Assembly: GCA_963727465.1 (NCBI GenBank)
Contig: CAVSGL010000012.1
Span: forward strand, 372,001 to 436,000
Reading direction: 5' to 3'
From: VRUE01 sp963727465
GTDB lineage: Bacteria; Actinomycetota; Thermoleophilia; Solirubrobacterales; 70-9
Length of the DNA stretch: 64,000 nt
Shown here: positions 42,128 through 50,087 of the stretch, one piece after another
Position numbering within the stretch: the stretch's first letter is position 1
Layout: every line of letters starts with the position of its first letter
The notes under the pieces: generated by a model
Database searches by the model: none
What the model was told of the DNA's origin: nothing
Seen by the model: the letters and a program-made list of their open reading frames with translations, nothing else
Translations under genes and position numbers: made by a program

Positions 42128-43278
42128 TGCTCGTCCTCATGGTGTGGCGCGCCGCGCGCCGCCGCGAGCGCGGCCTCGAGCTCGGCCTCGCGGCCGGAGA
42201 TCTCGCCGTCGATCTTGCGCTTCAGGGCCTGCTCCAACCCGCGTCCGATTGCCCTGCCCTCCGGTACCCCGGCCGCGATCAGGTCGCCGCCGTCGATCTC
42301 CAGCTCCACCCGGCTCCATTTGCTCAGGTAGCGGTCGAGCCACTCGGCGCCGAGCGCGCGGGCGAGGACCAATTCGAACGCCGGACGGCGGCGGGCCAGC
42401 TCGAACCCCGTGGACGGTCGCTCCGGCTGAGCGCGGAGCAACGCGGTTTCGCCAGCTGGCGGTCCCAGCGCCGCGACGAGCACCGTGCGATCTCGCTGAT
42501 CGGCGACGAGCTCCGCCCAGGCCGGCTCCGCCAGGAGCTCGGTGACGCGCTGCACCAGCTCGGCGCCCTCTGGCCGCAATTCGGTCAAACCCCAGTCCTC
42601 CAGCAGCGCGAAGCCGCGCGGGGCATTCGCTTCCGCCGCGAGGCGCAGCAGCTCGTTCTCTTTCCGCTCGGTCGAGACCGTCTCCAAATTCGCCTGGCGC
42701 AGCAGCGCTGCCGTTTCGGACTCCAGCTCGAAGCCGAAGCGGGCTGCGTAGCGCGCCGCGCGGATCGCCCGCGTCGGGTCGTCCTCGAACGAGCGCGGAT
42801 GCAGCACGCGGAGGACGCCGGCATCGAGGTCGGCGCGCCCGCCGTATGGGTCGATCAGCCGCGTCTCGCCGTGCAGCGGCAGCGCCAACGCGTTGAGCGT
42901 GAAGTCGCGCCGAGCCAGGTCGGTCTCGATGTCCGCGGCGGGAGCCACTTCCGGCAGCGCGCCGGGGCGCGCGTAGGTCTCCGAGCGGGCGGTGGCGATG
43001 TCGACCTCGTGCCCGTCGAGCTCGACCTTGGCGGTGGCGAAGCGCTGGTGCTCGACGGGGTCGGCGCCGAGCCGGGCGGCCAGCGCCGCCGCGTCGCCGA
43101 GGACGACGAGATCTACGTCGGCCCGCGGGCGGCCGAGCAGCAGGTCGCGGACCGCGCCGCCGACCAGGAAGACGGGCGCGTCGCTCGACTCGCGCACGGA
43201 GCCGAGCTCGGGATGGGCGCGACGCAGCGCCCCGGCGAGGTCGTCGAGCGGTTTCACGGTGATCGCCATCCGTACCAT
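42124..43278 (-). CDS. tRNA nucleotidyltransferase / poly(A) polymerase family protein
   Basis: A 384-residue class II nucleotidyltransferase. The catalytic head has FLVGGAVRDLLLGRPRADVDLVV (about residues 37-59; metal-binding Asp pair DVD) and DIETDLARRDFTLNALAL; the neck has EDDPTRAIRAARYAARFGF. It would add or repair CCA tails on tRNA. The N-terminus MVRMAITV offers ATG 43278 or ATG 43269; the second may be the true start. It is divergent from the deacetylase gene with 14 nt between the two ATG codons. Which nucleotides are added (CCA or A only) is not decided. Confidence 0.88.
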   Translation of the reverse strand: MVRMAITVKPLDDLAGALRRAHPELGSVRESSDAPVFLVGGAVRDLLLGRPRADVDLVVLGDAAALAARLGADPVEHQRFATAKVELDGHEVDIATARSETYARPGALPEVAPAADIETDLARRDFTLNALALPLHGETRLIDPYGGRADLDAGVLRVLHPRSFEDDPTRAIRAARYAARFGFELESETAALLRQANLETVSTERKENELLRLAAEANAPRGFALLEDWGLTELRPEGAELVQRVTELLAEPAWAELVADQRDRTVLVAALGPPAGETALLRAQPERPSTGFELARRRPAFELVLARALGAEWLDRYLSKWSRVELEIDGGDLIAAGVPEGRAIGRGLEQALKRKIDGEISGREAELEAALAAARGAPHHEDEQ

Positions 43279-43292
43279 GATCGGCTTCCCGG

Positions 43293-44159
43293 ATGGTCGA
43301 CGAGCGGATTGCGAGAAGAGAGCGACAGCGCCGCCGAATCAGGCGACGACGCCGCCTGCTCGCCGCCGGTGCGCTCGCCGTCGGCGCCGCGGCGGTCGCT
43401 GCGGTCGTCGTCGTCGGCTCCTCCAGCGGCCACCACACCCACCGCGGTCGAGGTTCTCGCCGCATAGCGGGGAAAAGCTCGACCGCGGGGGCGGACTGGC
43501 GCCCGTACACCGGCCCGGTGCCGATCCTCGAGTACCACGTGCTCGGCGCGGCGCCGGCCGACGAGCCCTATCCGGACCTCTACGTCACCCGTCCCGACTT
43601 CCACCGGGAGATGAGCTGGCTCGACGATCACGGCTACGAGGCGGTGACGCTCGATCAGGTCGAGCGCGCCTGGTACCGCGGCGGCACGCTGCCGCCCAAG
43701 CCCGTGGTCGTCTCCTTCGACGACGGCTACCGGCCGCAGTTCACCTACGCGCTGCCCGAGCTGCGCCGGCACGGCTGGGCCGGTGTGCTCAACCTCAAGG
43801 CGGAAGGCTCGGACCTCTACCCCAGCAACGTCGAAGCGATGATCGCCGCCGGCTGGGAGATCGATGCCCACACCATCCACCACCTCGACCTGACCGAACT
43901 CGGCGCCGCCCAGCTGCGCGAAGAAGTCGCCGGCTCGCGGGCGATCCTGCGGCGCGAGTACGGCGTCCCGGTCGACAACTTCTGCTACCCGGCGGGGCGC
44001 TACGACGAAACCGTGATCGCCGCGGTCAAAGCGGCCGGCTACGTTGGGGCAACCACCGAGATCCCCGGCTACGCCGATCGCGAGCATCCCTACGAACTAG
44101 ATCGCTATGAGATCCGCGGTTCTGGCGGGATTTCCGAACTTGCTGCCGACCTTCATTGA
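43293..44159 (+). CDS. Membrane-anchored polysaccharide deacetylase (NodB/CE4 family)
   Basis: A 288-residue protein with a very basic cytosolic start (about 1-21), one membrane helix (about 22-42), a short linker, and a NodB domain from about residue 73 (PILEYHVLG). The metal Asp pair is in SFDDGY (about 143-148) and HTIHHLDL supplies the His ligands. It would remove N-acetyl groups from peptidoglycan or another envelope glycan. The linker (about residues 51-65) is coded by an in-frame copy (E4) of the dispersed palindrome. ATG 43293 gives the usual positive-inside N-terminus. Confidence 0.88.
   Translation: MVDERIARRERQRRRIRRRRRLLAAGALAVGAAAVAAVVVVGSSSGHHTHRGRGSRRIAGKSSTAGADWRPYTGPVPILEYHVLGAAPADEPYPDLYVTRPDFHREMSWLDDHGYEAVTLDQVERAWYRGGTLPPKPVVVSFDDGYRPQFTYALPELRRHGWAGVLNLKAEGSDLYPSNVEAMIAAGWEIDAHTIHHLDLTELGAAQLREEVAGSRAILRREYGVPVDNFCYPAGRYDETVIAAVKAAGYVGATTEIPGYADREHPYELDRYEIRGSGGISELAADLH
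43443..43487 (+). repeat. Dispersed promoter-linked palindrome, copy E4, inside a coding region
   Basis: 45-bp copy with perfect outer arms, centre CCGCATAGCGGGG. It encodes GRGSRRIAGKSSTAG in the linker of the deacetylase. No -10 hexamer lies at the 9-nt spacing on either side. Confidence 0.8.
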
Positions 44160-44251
44160 GGTGGCCCGGGTGTCCCTCGAACCGGCGGATACTCAAGACG
44201 GCGGTCTCATTAGACCGCCGTTTGTCGGGGCGAGGGACACCCGGGCCACCT
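44159..44251. repeat. Long-arm inverted repeat IR-C with nested hairpin at convergent gene ends (putative terminator)
   Basis: A 21-nt arm AGGTGGCCCGGGTGTCCCTC plus G (44159-44179) perfectly matches 44231-44251. Inside is ACGGCGGTCT-CATT-AGACCGCCGT followed by TT. The arms touch the stop codons of the deacetylase gene and hisF. Confidence 0.78.
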
Positions 44252-45008
44252 ACTGACGGACAGGAATTCCAGCCGCGTCGAGGTGCTTCTTCGCGTCCCG
44301 CACCCGGTAGGTCCCGTAATGGAAGATCGAGGCGCAGAGGACGGCGTCGGCGTTGCCCTCGGCGATCGCCTCGCTGAGGTGCTCGAGCGTGCCGGCGCCG
44401 CCCGAGGCGATCACCGGTACGGAGACGGCCGCGGCGACCGCCCGGGTCAGCTCGATGTCGTAGCCGTCGTTGGTGCCGTCGCGGTCCATGCTGGTCAGCA
44501 GCACCTCCCCCGCCCCGCGCTCGACCGCCTCCGCCGCCCAGGCCACGGCCTCGCGGCCGTCGACCCGCTTGCGGCCGCCGTTGACGTAGACGCCCCAGCC
44601 GTCGTCCTCGCGCTTGGCGTCGATCGCGATCACGACGCACTGGGCGCCGAAGTGGTCGGCCAGCTCGGTCAGCAGCTCCGGCCGCTCCAGCGCCGAGGAG
44701 TTGACCGAGACCTTGTCGGCGCCGGCGTCGAGCACCGCCTGGGCGTCCTCGACCGAGCGGATCCCGCCGCCGATCGTGAACGGGATGAAGACGTTGTCGG
44801 CCGTGCGCCGCGCCAGCTCGACGATCGTCTCGCGCTTCTCGTGCGAGGCGGTGATGTCGAGGAAGACGAGCTCGTCGGCGCCCTCGGCGTCGTAGCGCTC
44901 GGCCAGCTCGACCGGGTCGCCGGCGTCGCGGAGGCCGACGAAGTTGGTGCCCTTGACGACGCGGCCGGCGTCGACGTCGAGGCAGGGGATTACGCGTTTG
45001 AGGACCAT
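44250..45008 (-). CDS. hisF: Imidazole glycerol phosphate synthase cyclase subunit
   Basis: A 252-residue TIM-barrel that, with HisH, makes imidazole glycerol phosphate and AICAR. Catalytic Asp11 is in IPCLDVDAGRVVKG and Asp130 in CVVIAIDAKRE; FTIGGGIRS, VSVNSSALERP and VIASGGAG bind phosphate. ATG 45008 has TACGCT 6 nt upstream and opens the barrel's first strand. It is separated from hisA by 155 nt holding inverted repeat IR-D, so it has its own promoter. The stop lies in inverted repeat IR-C. Confidence 0.96.
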   Translation of the reverse strand: MVLKRVIPCLDVDAGRVVKGTNFVGLRDAGDPVELAERYDAEGADELVFLDITASHEKRETIVELARRTADNVFIPFTIGGGIRSVEDAQAVLDAGADKVSVNSSALERPELLTELADHFGAQCVVIAIDAKREDDGWGVYVNGGRKRVDGREAVAWAAEAVERGAGEVLLTSMDRDGTNDGYDIELTRAVAAAVSVPVIASGGAGTLEHLSEAIAEGNADAVLCASIFHYGTYRVRDAKKHLDAAGIPVRQ

Positions 45009-45014
45009 CAGCGA

Positions 45015-45020
45015 AGCGTA
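45015..45020 (-). promoter_or_regulatory. -10 hexamer TACGCT, leaderless pattern, hisF
   Basis: TACGCT on the minus strand is 6 nt before ATG 45008, downstream of inverted repeat IR-D. Confidence 0.55.
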
Positions 45021-45050
45021 GAGGTAGGACGGGGACACCCTCCCCCAGAG

Positions 45051-45155
45051 GGAGAGCCGGGGCGCCCTCCCTCAGAAGCCGTCGCGCAGCTGGACCCGAA
45101 GCCAGGGTTCAATTGTCTGAACATGAGCTTCTGCTGGAGGGCGCCCCGGCTCTCC
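45051..45155. repeat. Long-arm inverted repeat IR-D between hisA and hisF, multi-hairpin
   Basis: A perfect 20-nt arm GGAGAGCCGGGGCGCCCTCC (45051-45070) pairs with 45136-45155. Inside are CAGAAGC/GCTTCTG (45073-45079, 45127-45133) and GTTCA/TGAAC. It begins 8 nt after the hisA stop on the minus strand. A terminator or a structured RNA between hisA and hisF. Confidence 0.75.
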
Positions 45156-45163
45156 AGCTGCGG

Positions 45164-45895
45164 CTAGGCATCCAGGGTCGCTATGGCCTCGGCAACGGTG
45201 AACCTCTGCTCGTACAGGGCTCGGCCGACTATGGCGCCTTCAAGGTTGTTGTGAGCTTGTGCCAGATCGGCGAGTTGGTGGAGGTCTTGGAGGGTGCCAA
45301 CCCCGCCTGAGGCGATGAGCTTGGAGCTCGTTGCGCTTGCGAGGTCGCTCAGCTGGTCGATGGCAGGGCCTTCCATCGTGCCGTCGACTTCGATTGCGGT
45401 GCAGAGGAAGCGGGCGACGCCTTTCTCGCCCAGCGTCGCAACGGCATCGACCGCGGTCTCCTCACCTGCGGCAGTCCATCCCTCCAGAGCCACTCTGCCG
45501 GCTCGGGCGTCGACGGAGACCACGACGCGGTCTCCGTGCGCATCCAGCATCGCCTGTAGGAACTCCGGGTCCTTCAACGCGGCGGTGCCGATCACTACGC
45601 GCTTCGCGCCGGCGTCGAGAACCTGTTGTACCGCCTCGGCGGTGCGCAGGCCGCCGCCGGCCTGGATCGGGCATTCGACCGTTGCGGCGATGCGGGCGAT
45701 TGCGGCTAGGTTGCGCGGCTCGCCGGCCTTGGCGCCGTCCAGGTCGACCACATGGAGGTACTCGGCGCCTTCGCCGGCCCATCGCTTCGCGGCATCCACC
45801 GGGTCGGCGTCGTAGGCGGTCTCGCGCTCGTAGTCGCCTTCGAGCAGGCGGACCGCCTGGCCGCCGCGGATGTCGATCGCCGGGTAGAGGATCAC
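45164..45895 (-). CDS. hisA: Phosphoribosylformimino-5-aminoimidazole carboxamide ribotide isomerase
   Basis: A 243-residue TIM-barrel isomerase of histidine synthesis. Catalytic Asp8 is in YPAIDIRGG; VDLDGAKAG, IQAGGGLRT, VSVDARAGRVALEGW and IASGGVGTL are conserved. It opens the ring of ProFAR to give PRFAR for HisF. GTG 45895 overlaps the hisH stop as GTGA. No PriA-type dual specificity can be proved, though PriA replaces HisA and TrpF in many actinobacteria and trpF is not in the window. Confidence 0.94.
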   Translation of the reverse strand: MILYPAIDIRGGQAVRLLEGDYERETAYDADPVDAAKRWAGEGAEYLHVVDLDGAKAGEPRNLAAIARIAATVECPIQAGGGLRTAEAVQQVLDAGAKRVVIGTAALKDPEFLQAMLDAHGDRVVVSVDARAGRVALEGWTAAGEETAVDAVATLGEKGVARFLCTAIEVDGTMEGPAIDQLSDLASATSSKLIASGGVGTLQDLHQLADLAQAHNNLEGAIVGRALYEQRFTVAEAIATLDA

Positions 45896-46524
45896 GCCGC
45901 TGCGGGCGTCGCGGCGCAGACCCCGGCGAAGTTGGCGAGCAGCCGCAGCCCGGCGCTGCTCGACTTCTCCGGGTGGAACTGGACGCCGAAGACGTTGTCG
46001 CGCTCCGCCGCGCAGGCGAAGCGGGAACCGTAGGCGGCGCTGCCGAGCAGGTCGCCGGCCAGCGGCTGCGGCGCGAAGGAGTGGACGAGGTAGAAGGGAG
46101 TCTCGCTCTCGATCCCCTCGGTCAGGCGCGAGGGCTTCTCCCAGCGGATCGGCGACCAGCCGATGTGCGGGACCTTGAGCCCCGGCGCGTCGAGCTTGTC
46201 GACCGGGCCCGGCAGCAGTCCGATGCCCTCCGCCCCGCCGAGCTCGGTGGTCGAGTCGAAGAGCAGCTGGAGGCCGAGGCAGATCCCGAGGATCGGCGCC
46301 CCCGCGTCGCGGCGCTCGCGGATCAGCTCGTCGAGCCCGAGCTCGCGCACCCGTTCCATCGCCCGCGGGAAGGCGCCGACACCGGGCAGGATCAGCCCGT
46401 CGGCGCCCCGCAGGGTCTCGGAGTCGCTGCCGATCGTGGCCGTGGCGCCGACGTGCTCGAGCGCCTTCTCGACCGAGCGCAGGTTGCCCATGCCGTAGTC
46501 GACGATGCAGATGCGGGCGCTCAT
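45892..46524 (-). CDS. hisH: Imidazole glycerol phosphate synthase glutaminase subunit
   Basis: A 210-residue class I amidotransferase. Nucleophile Cys82 is in GICLGLQLLF, and the His/Glu pair in FGVQFHPEKS completes the triad; VDYGMGNLRSVEKAL is the N-terminal signature. It supplies ammonia to HisF through the HisF barrel. ATG 46524 overlaps the hisB stop as ATGA. Confidence 0.95.
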   Translation of the reverse strand: MSARICIVDYGMGNLRSVEKALEHVGATATIGSDSETLRGADGLILPGVGAFPRAMERVRELGLDELIRERRDAGAPILGICLGLQLLFDSTTELGGAEGIGLLPGPVDKLDAPGLKVPHIGWSPIRWEKPSRLTEGIESETPFYLVHSFAPQPLAGDLLGSAAYGSRFACAAERDNVFGVQFHPEKSSSAGLRLLANFAGVCAATPAAA

Positions 46525-47111
46525 TCGGTCAGGGTCCCCTTGGTCGAGGGCACGCCGTCGGCGTCCGGGTCGATCGAGACGGCGACGCGCAGCGCCCGCG
46601 CGAAGGCCTTGAAGCAGGCCTCGATCATGTGGTGGACGTTGGTGCCGGCGCGGACCGAGACGTGCAGGGTCAGCTTCGCTCCGTTGGCGACGGCGCGGAA
46701 GAACTCCTCGGCGAGCTCGGAGTCGAAGCCGGCGATCGAGGTCGGCGGCAACTCGGCATCGAAGACGCACAGCGGCCTCCCGGAGATGTCGATCGCGCAC
46801 TCGGCCAGCGACTCGTCCATCGGCACCAGCGCCGAGCCGTAACGGCGGATCCCCGCCCGGTCGCCGAGCGCCTCGTCGAGCGCCTGGCCGAGCACGATGC
46901 CGACGTCCTCGACCGTGTGGTGCGCGCCGGTCTCGAGGTCGCCGCTCGCCTCGACCTTCAGGCCGAGTCCGCCGTGGCGGGCGAGCAGGTCGAGCATGTG
47001 GTCGAGGAAGCCGACGCCGGTCGCGGCGCTCGCCTCACCCCCGTCGAGGTCGAGGCTGAGCCGCACCTGGGTCTCCCCCGTCGTCCGCTCTCTGCTTGCC
47101 GTTCTGCTCAT
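46521..47111 (-). CDS. hisB: Imidazoleglycerol-phosphate dehydratase
   Basis: A 196-residue single-domain HisB. Metal-binding motifs are GVGFLDHMLDLLARHGG, GAHHTVEDVGI and VHHMIEACFKAFARAL. No histidinol-phosphatase domain is fused, unlike the enteric enzyme. ATG 47111 overlaps the hisD stop. hisC is not between hisD and hisB, so the aminotransferase is encoded elsewhere. Confidence 0.95.
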   Translation of the reverse strand: MSRTASRERTTGETQVRLSLDLDGGEASAATGVGFLDHMLDLLARHGGLGLKVEASGDLETGAHHTVEDVGIVLGQALDEALGDRAGIRRYGSALVPMDESLAECAIDISGRPLCVFDAELPPTSIAGFDSELAEEFFRAVANGAKLTLHVSVRAGTNVHHMIEACFKAFARALRVAVSIDPDADGVPSTKGTLTE

Positions 47112-48388
47112 GGTTCGTCTCCTTCGCCCCTAATCATCGCCGACTCGCCGTGCACGGGGAAGCCCTCGGCGCGGGCGATCGCGTTCGCGTGCGGTGCCAG
47201 CTTCGACGCAGCCTCGGGCGGCACCTCCACCGTGGCGACCTTGCGGCGGAAGACGTGCGGTCCGAGCGGGCCCGAGAACCGCCCCGCGCCGCCGGTAGGC
47301 AGCACGTGGTTGGAGCCGGCGACGTAGTCGCCGAAGGCGGTCGCGCTGTGGCGCCCGGCGAAGACGCAGCCGGCGGTCGTCACCCGCTCGGCGAGCAGCG
47401 CGGCGTCCTCCTCGAGCAGCTCGAGGTGCTCGGGGGCGAAGGCGTTCGCGAGGTCGATCGCGTCGCTGAGGTCGGGGACCTGGACCAGCGCCAACGGCGC
47501 CTCGCCGACGCCGGGCCGCGCGGCGGCCGCGCGCTCGGTCGCGGCTGCCAGGGCATCCAGCACCGACCCCTCGACCGCCGCGGCGATCAGCGGCCCGTCG
47601 GCGCCGTGCTCGGCCTGGGCGCAGAGGTCGAGCGCCGTCCACTCGGGGTTGGCATCGTGCCCCGCGATCACCATCAGCTCGGAAGGTCCGGCGAGCGAGT
47701 CGATGCCGACGACGCCGCTCACCGAGCGCTTCGCCTCGCGCACCCAGGCGTTGCCCGGGCCGGCGACGACGTCGACCGGGGCGATCGAATCGCTGCCATA
47801 GGCGAGGGCGAAGACGGCCTGGGCGCCGCCGAGCGCGTAGATCTCATCGACCTCGCAGAGCGCCGCGGTGGCGAGGACCGGGTCGGGAACGGCTCCGTCG
47901 GGTGCGGGCGGAGTGACCAGCACGAGCCGCCCGACACCGGCGACCCGCGCCGGCACGGCACCCATCAGCACGCTCGAGGGGTAGGCGGCGCGTCCCCCGG
48001 GGGCGTAGATGCCGGCGGCGCCGACGGGAACCTCGCGCACGGTGACGCTCTGTCCCTGCGGCAGCTCGACCCGCTCCGGCTCGGAGTCGACCTGCGCCGC
48101 GGCGACGGCGCGCACGTTGGCGATCGCCAGCTCCAGCGCGGCGCGGAGATCGGTGTCGAGCCGCTCGAGCGCCTTCCGGGGTGAATCTGGATCGACTCGG
48201 AGGCTGTCCGGCGCGCTCTCGGTCGCGTCGAAGCGCGCGGTCAGCGCCAGCAGCGCGGCGTCGCCGCCCTCGCGCACCTCGCGTTCGATCGGCACGACGT
48301 CGGGCGCCGACGCCGCGGTGGCGCTCCAGGCGCGAATCGAGGTCGCGGTGGCGTCGGCTCCCTCCCACGCGAACGCCCGCGCGTTCAC
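47108..48388 (-). CDS. hisD: Histidinol dehydrogenase
   Basis: A 426-residue zinc enzyme for the last two oxidations to histidine. Conserved: YAPGGRAAYPSSVLMG, VAGPGNAWVREAK, GIDSLAGPSELMVIA, AQAEHGADG, and AFAPEHLEL with GSNHVLPTGGAGRFSG carrying Zn/His residues. GTG 48388 overlaps the hisG stop as GTGA; the frame upstream is antisense-like. The N-terminal 60 residues are less conserved, as usual. Confidence 0.95.
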   Translation of the reverse strand: MNARAFAWEGADATATSIRAWSATAASAPDVVPIEREVREGGDAALLALTARFDATESAPDSLRVDPDSPRKALERLDTDLRAALELAIANVRAVAAAQVDSEPERVELPQGQSVTVREVPVGAAGIYAPGGRAAYPSSVLMGAVPARVAGVGRLVLVTPPAPDGAVPDPVLATAALCEVDEIYALGGAQAVFALAYGSDSIAPVDVVAGPGNAWVREAKRSVSGVVGIDSLAGPSELMVIAGHDANPEWTALDLCAQAEHGADGPLIAAAVEGSVLDALAAATERAAAARPGVGEAPLALVQVPDLSDAIDLANAFAPEHLELLEEDAALLAERVTTAGCVFAGRHSATAFGDYVAGSNHVLPTGGAGRFSGPLGPHVFRRKVATVEVPPEAASKLAPHANAIARAEGFPVHGESAMIRGEGDEP

Positions 48389-49065
48389 CGGGCGGTCGCC
48401 TCCCGCAGCCGCTTGGTCAGGTCGTCGATCTCGGTGGCGCGCAGCTTGTGGGCGACGCGGTTGGCGACGAAGCGGGCGGTGCACTCGACGATCTCCTCGC
48501 GCACCTCGAGCTCGTTCTCCTCCAGGGTTCGGCCGGTCGCGACCAGGTCGACGATGCCGTCGCCGAGGCCGATCAGCGGCGCCAGCTCGACCGACCCCTT
48601 GACCTCGATCGTCTCCACCTGGCGTCCCTTGGACTCGAAGTAGCGCTCGGCAATCCGCGGGTACTTGGTCGCGATCCGCGTCATCCCGAGGCGTCGCTGG
48701 GACTCGCCCAGGCTGGTGTCGCCCTTGCGACCGGCGAGCACCATGCGGCAGCGCCCGAAGCCGAGATCGAGCAGCTCGTAGACCATGCGGTCGGACTGCT
48801 CGAGCAGCACGTCCTTGCCGGTGATGCCGACGTCGGCGGCACCCGCCTCGACGTAGGTCGGCACGTCGGAGGGCCGCATCGTGACCAGCGTTATCTCCGC
48901 CCCCGGGAAGATCAGCGCGCGCGACTCCGAGCGCACGGCGGCGGTGTCGACGCCGGCCGCGTCGAGCGCGTCGAGGGTGCCGTCGAGCAGCGCTCCGCGC
49001 GGCACCGCCAGCTTCAGCGGTCCCTCGGGCTTGGCGCCGGCCATGCCGGCGACCTCGACGCTCAC
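48385..49065 (-). CDS. hisG: ATP phosphoribosyltransferase, short form catalytic subunit
   Basis: A 226-residue HisG of the short form, which lacks the C-terminal histidine-binding domain and needs HisZ. Conserved: LAVPRGAL, YVEAGAADVGITGKDVL, RIATKYPRIAERYF, KGSVELAPLIGLGDGIVDLVATGRTL. It starts histidine synthesis from ATP and PRPP. GTG 49065 overlaps the hisZ stop as GTGA, consistent with stoichiometric production of the HisG-HisZ complex. Confidence 0.94.
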   Translation of the reverse strand: MSVEVAGMAGAKPEGPLKLAVPRGALLDGTLDALDAAGVDTAAVRSESRALIFPGAEITLVTMRPSDVPTYVEAGAADVGITGKDVLLEQSDRMVYELLDLGFGRCRMVLAGRKGDTSLGESQRRLGMTRIATKYPRIAERYFESKGRQVETIEVKGSVELAPLIGLGDGIVDLVATGRTLEENELEVREEIVECTARFVANRVAHKLRATEIDDLTKRLREATAR

Positions 49066-50051
49066 GAGGCGCCTCCGCGGCGCGACTCCTCCATCTGGGC
49101 CACGTGGACCCGCTCCAGGTAGAGGGCGAAGCCCGACGCGGGCAGGTCCACCCCGAAGCGCTTCATCAGGTCGTCGTAGCGGCCGCCGCCGCCGAGCACG
49201 TGGCCGAGCGCCGGGTCGTAGACCTCGAGGATCGCGCCGCTGTAGTAGCCGAGGTCGCGCAGCAGGCCGAGGTCGACCTGCACGCGACCGGCGACGCCGC
49301 GCTGCTCGAGCGCCTCGAAGGTCGCTCCCAGCCGCGCGGTTGCCCGCTCGACCGCGGCGCCGCCCAGGGCGCGGGCCTGGTCAAGCACCTCGCGCCCGCC
49401 GCGCAGCTGCGAGAGCGCGACGCAGGTGCGCACGTGCTCCGCGTCGATCCCCGCCCGGTCGAGCTCGGACTCGAGGCCGACCAGGTCATGCGTCGCGAGG
49501 CTGGCGAGGACCGCATCCCGCGCCTCGCCCTCCACCTCGAGCTCCGCGAGCAGCTGGCGGAAGAGGTCGGAGTCGCCGAGGCCGATCACCGCGCGCTCGA
49601 GCCCGGCCGCGTCGAGCGCCGCCTCCAGCACCTCGATCACCTCGACCGTCCCCTGCGGCGCCGGCAGGCCGATCAGCTCGACCCCGGCCTGGGCGAACTC
49701 GCGCATCTGCCCGCGCTGCGGGCGCACCGCCCGGTAGGCGTTGGCCAGGTAGCAGAAGCGCAGCGGCTCTTCGGCCTCGCTGTAGCGGGAGGCGACGAGC
49801 CGGGCGATCGGCACGGTCATGTCCGAGCGCAGCGCCAGCAGGTCGCCGCGCTCGTCGAAGAAGCGGTAGGCGGAGTCGGCGGTGCGCCCGTCGCCGCGCG
49901 CCAGCACCTCGTCGTACTCGATCGCCGGCGTCGCCACCTCGCCGTAGCCGCGGCTCTCGAAGACCTCGATCAGGGCGAGGTGCAGGCGGCGCAGCTCCCG
50001 CATCTCGTCGGGCAGGATGTCGCGCGTTCCTGGGGGGATCGGGTGGATCAT
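49062..50051 (-). CDS. hisZ: ATP phosphoribosyltransferase regulatory subunit
   Basis: A 329-residue HisRS-like paralogue without the anticodon-binding domain. PPGTRDILPDEM, YRFFDERGDLLALRSDMTVPIARLVA, FCYLANAYRAVRPQRGQMREFAQAGVELIG and YYSGAILEVY with GGGGRYD are present, but the usual HisRS tRNA-binding end is missing, which marks HisZ. It regulates the short HisG by histidine. ATG 50051 has TAAGGT 7 nt upstream and opens the hisZGDBHA operon. Confidence 0.93.
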   Translation of the reverse strand: MIHPIPPGTRDILPDEMRELRRLHLALIEVFESRGYGEVATPAIEYDEVLARGDGRTADSAYRFFDERGDLLALRSDMTVPIARLVASRYSEAEEPLRFCYLANAYRAVRPQRGQMREFAQAGVELIGLPAPQGTVEVIEVLEAALDAAGLERAVIGLGDSDLFRQLLAELEVEGEARDAVLASLATHDLVGLESELDRAGIDAEHVRTCVALSQLRGGREVLDQARALGGAAVERATARLGATFEALEQRGVAGRVQVDLGLLRDLGYYSGAILEVYDPALGHVLGGGGRYDDLMKRFGVDLPASGFALYLERVHVAQMEESRRGGAS

Positions 50052-50058
50052 CCGCCTG

Positions 50059-50064
50059 ACCTTA
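50059..50064 (-). promoter_or_regulatory. -10 hexamer TAAGGT, leaderless pattern, hisZ operon
   Basis: TAAGGT on the minus strand is 7 nt before ATG 50051. Confidence 0.55.
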
Positions 50065-50087
50065 CGAGAGTCGGAGGGGAAAGCCTT

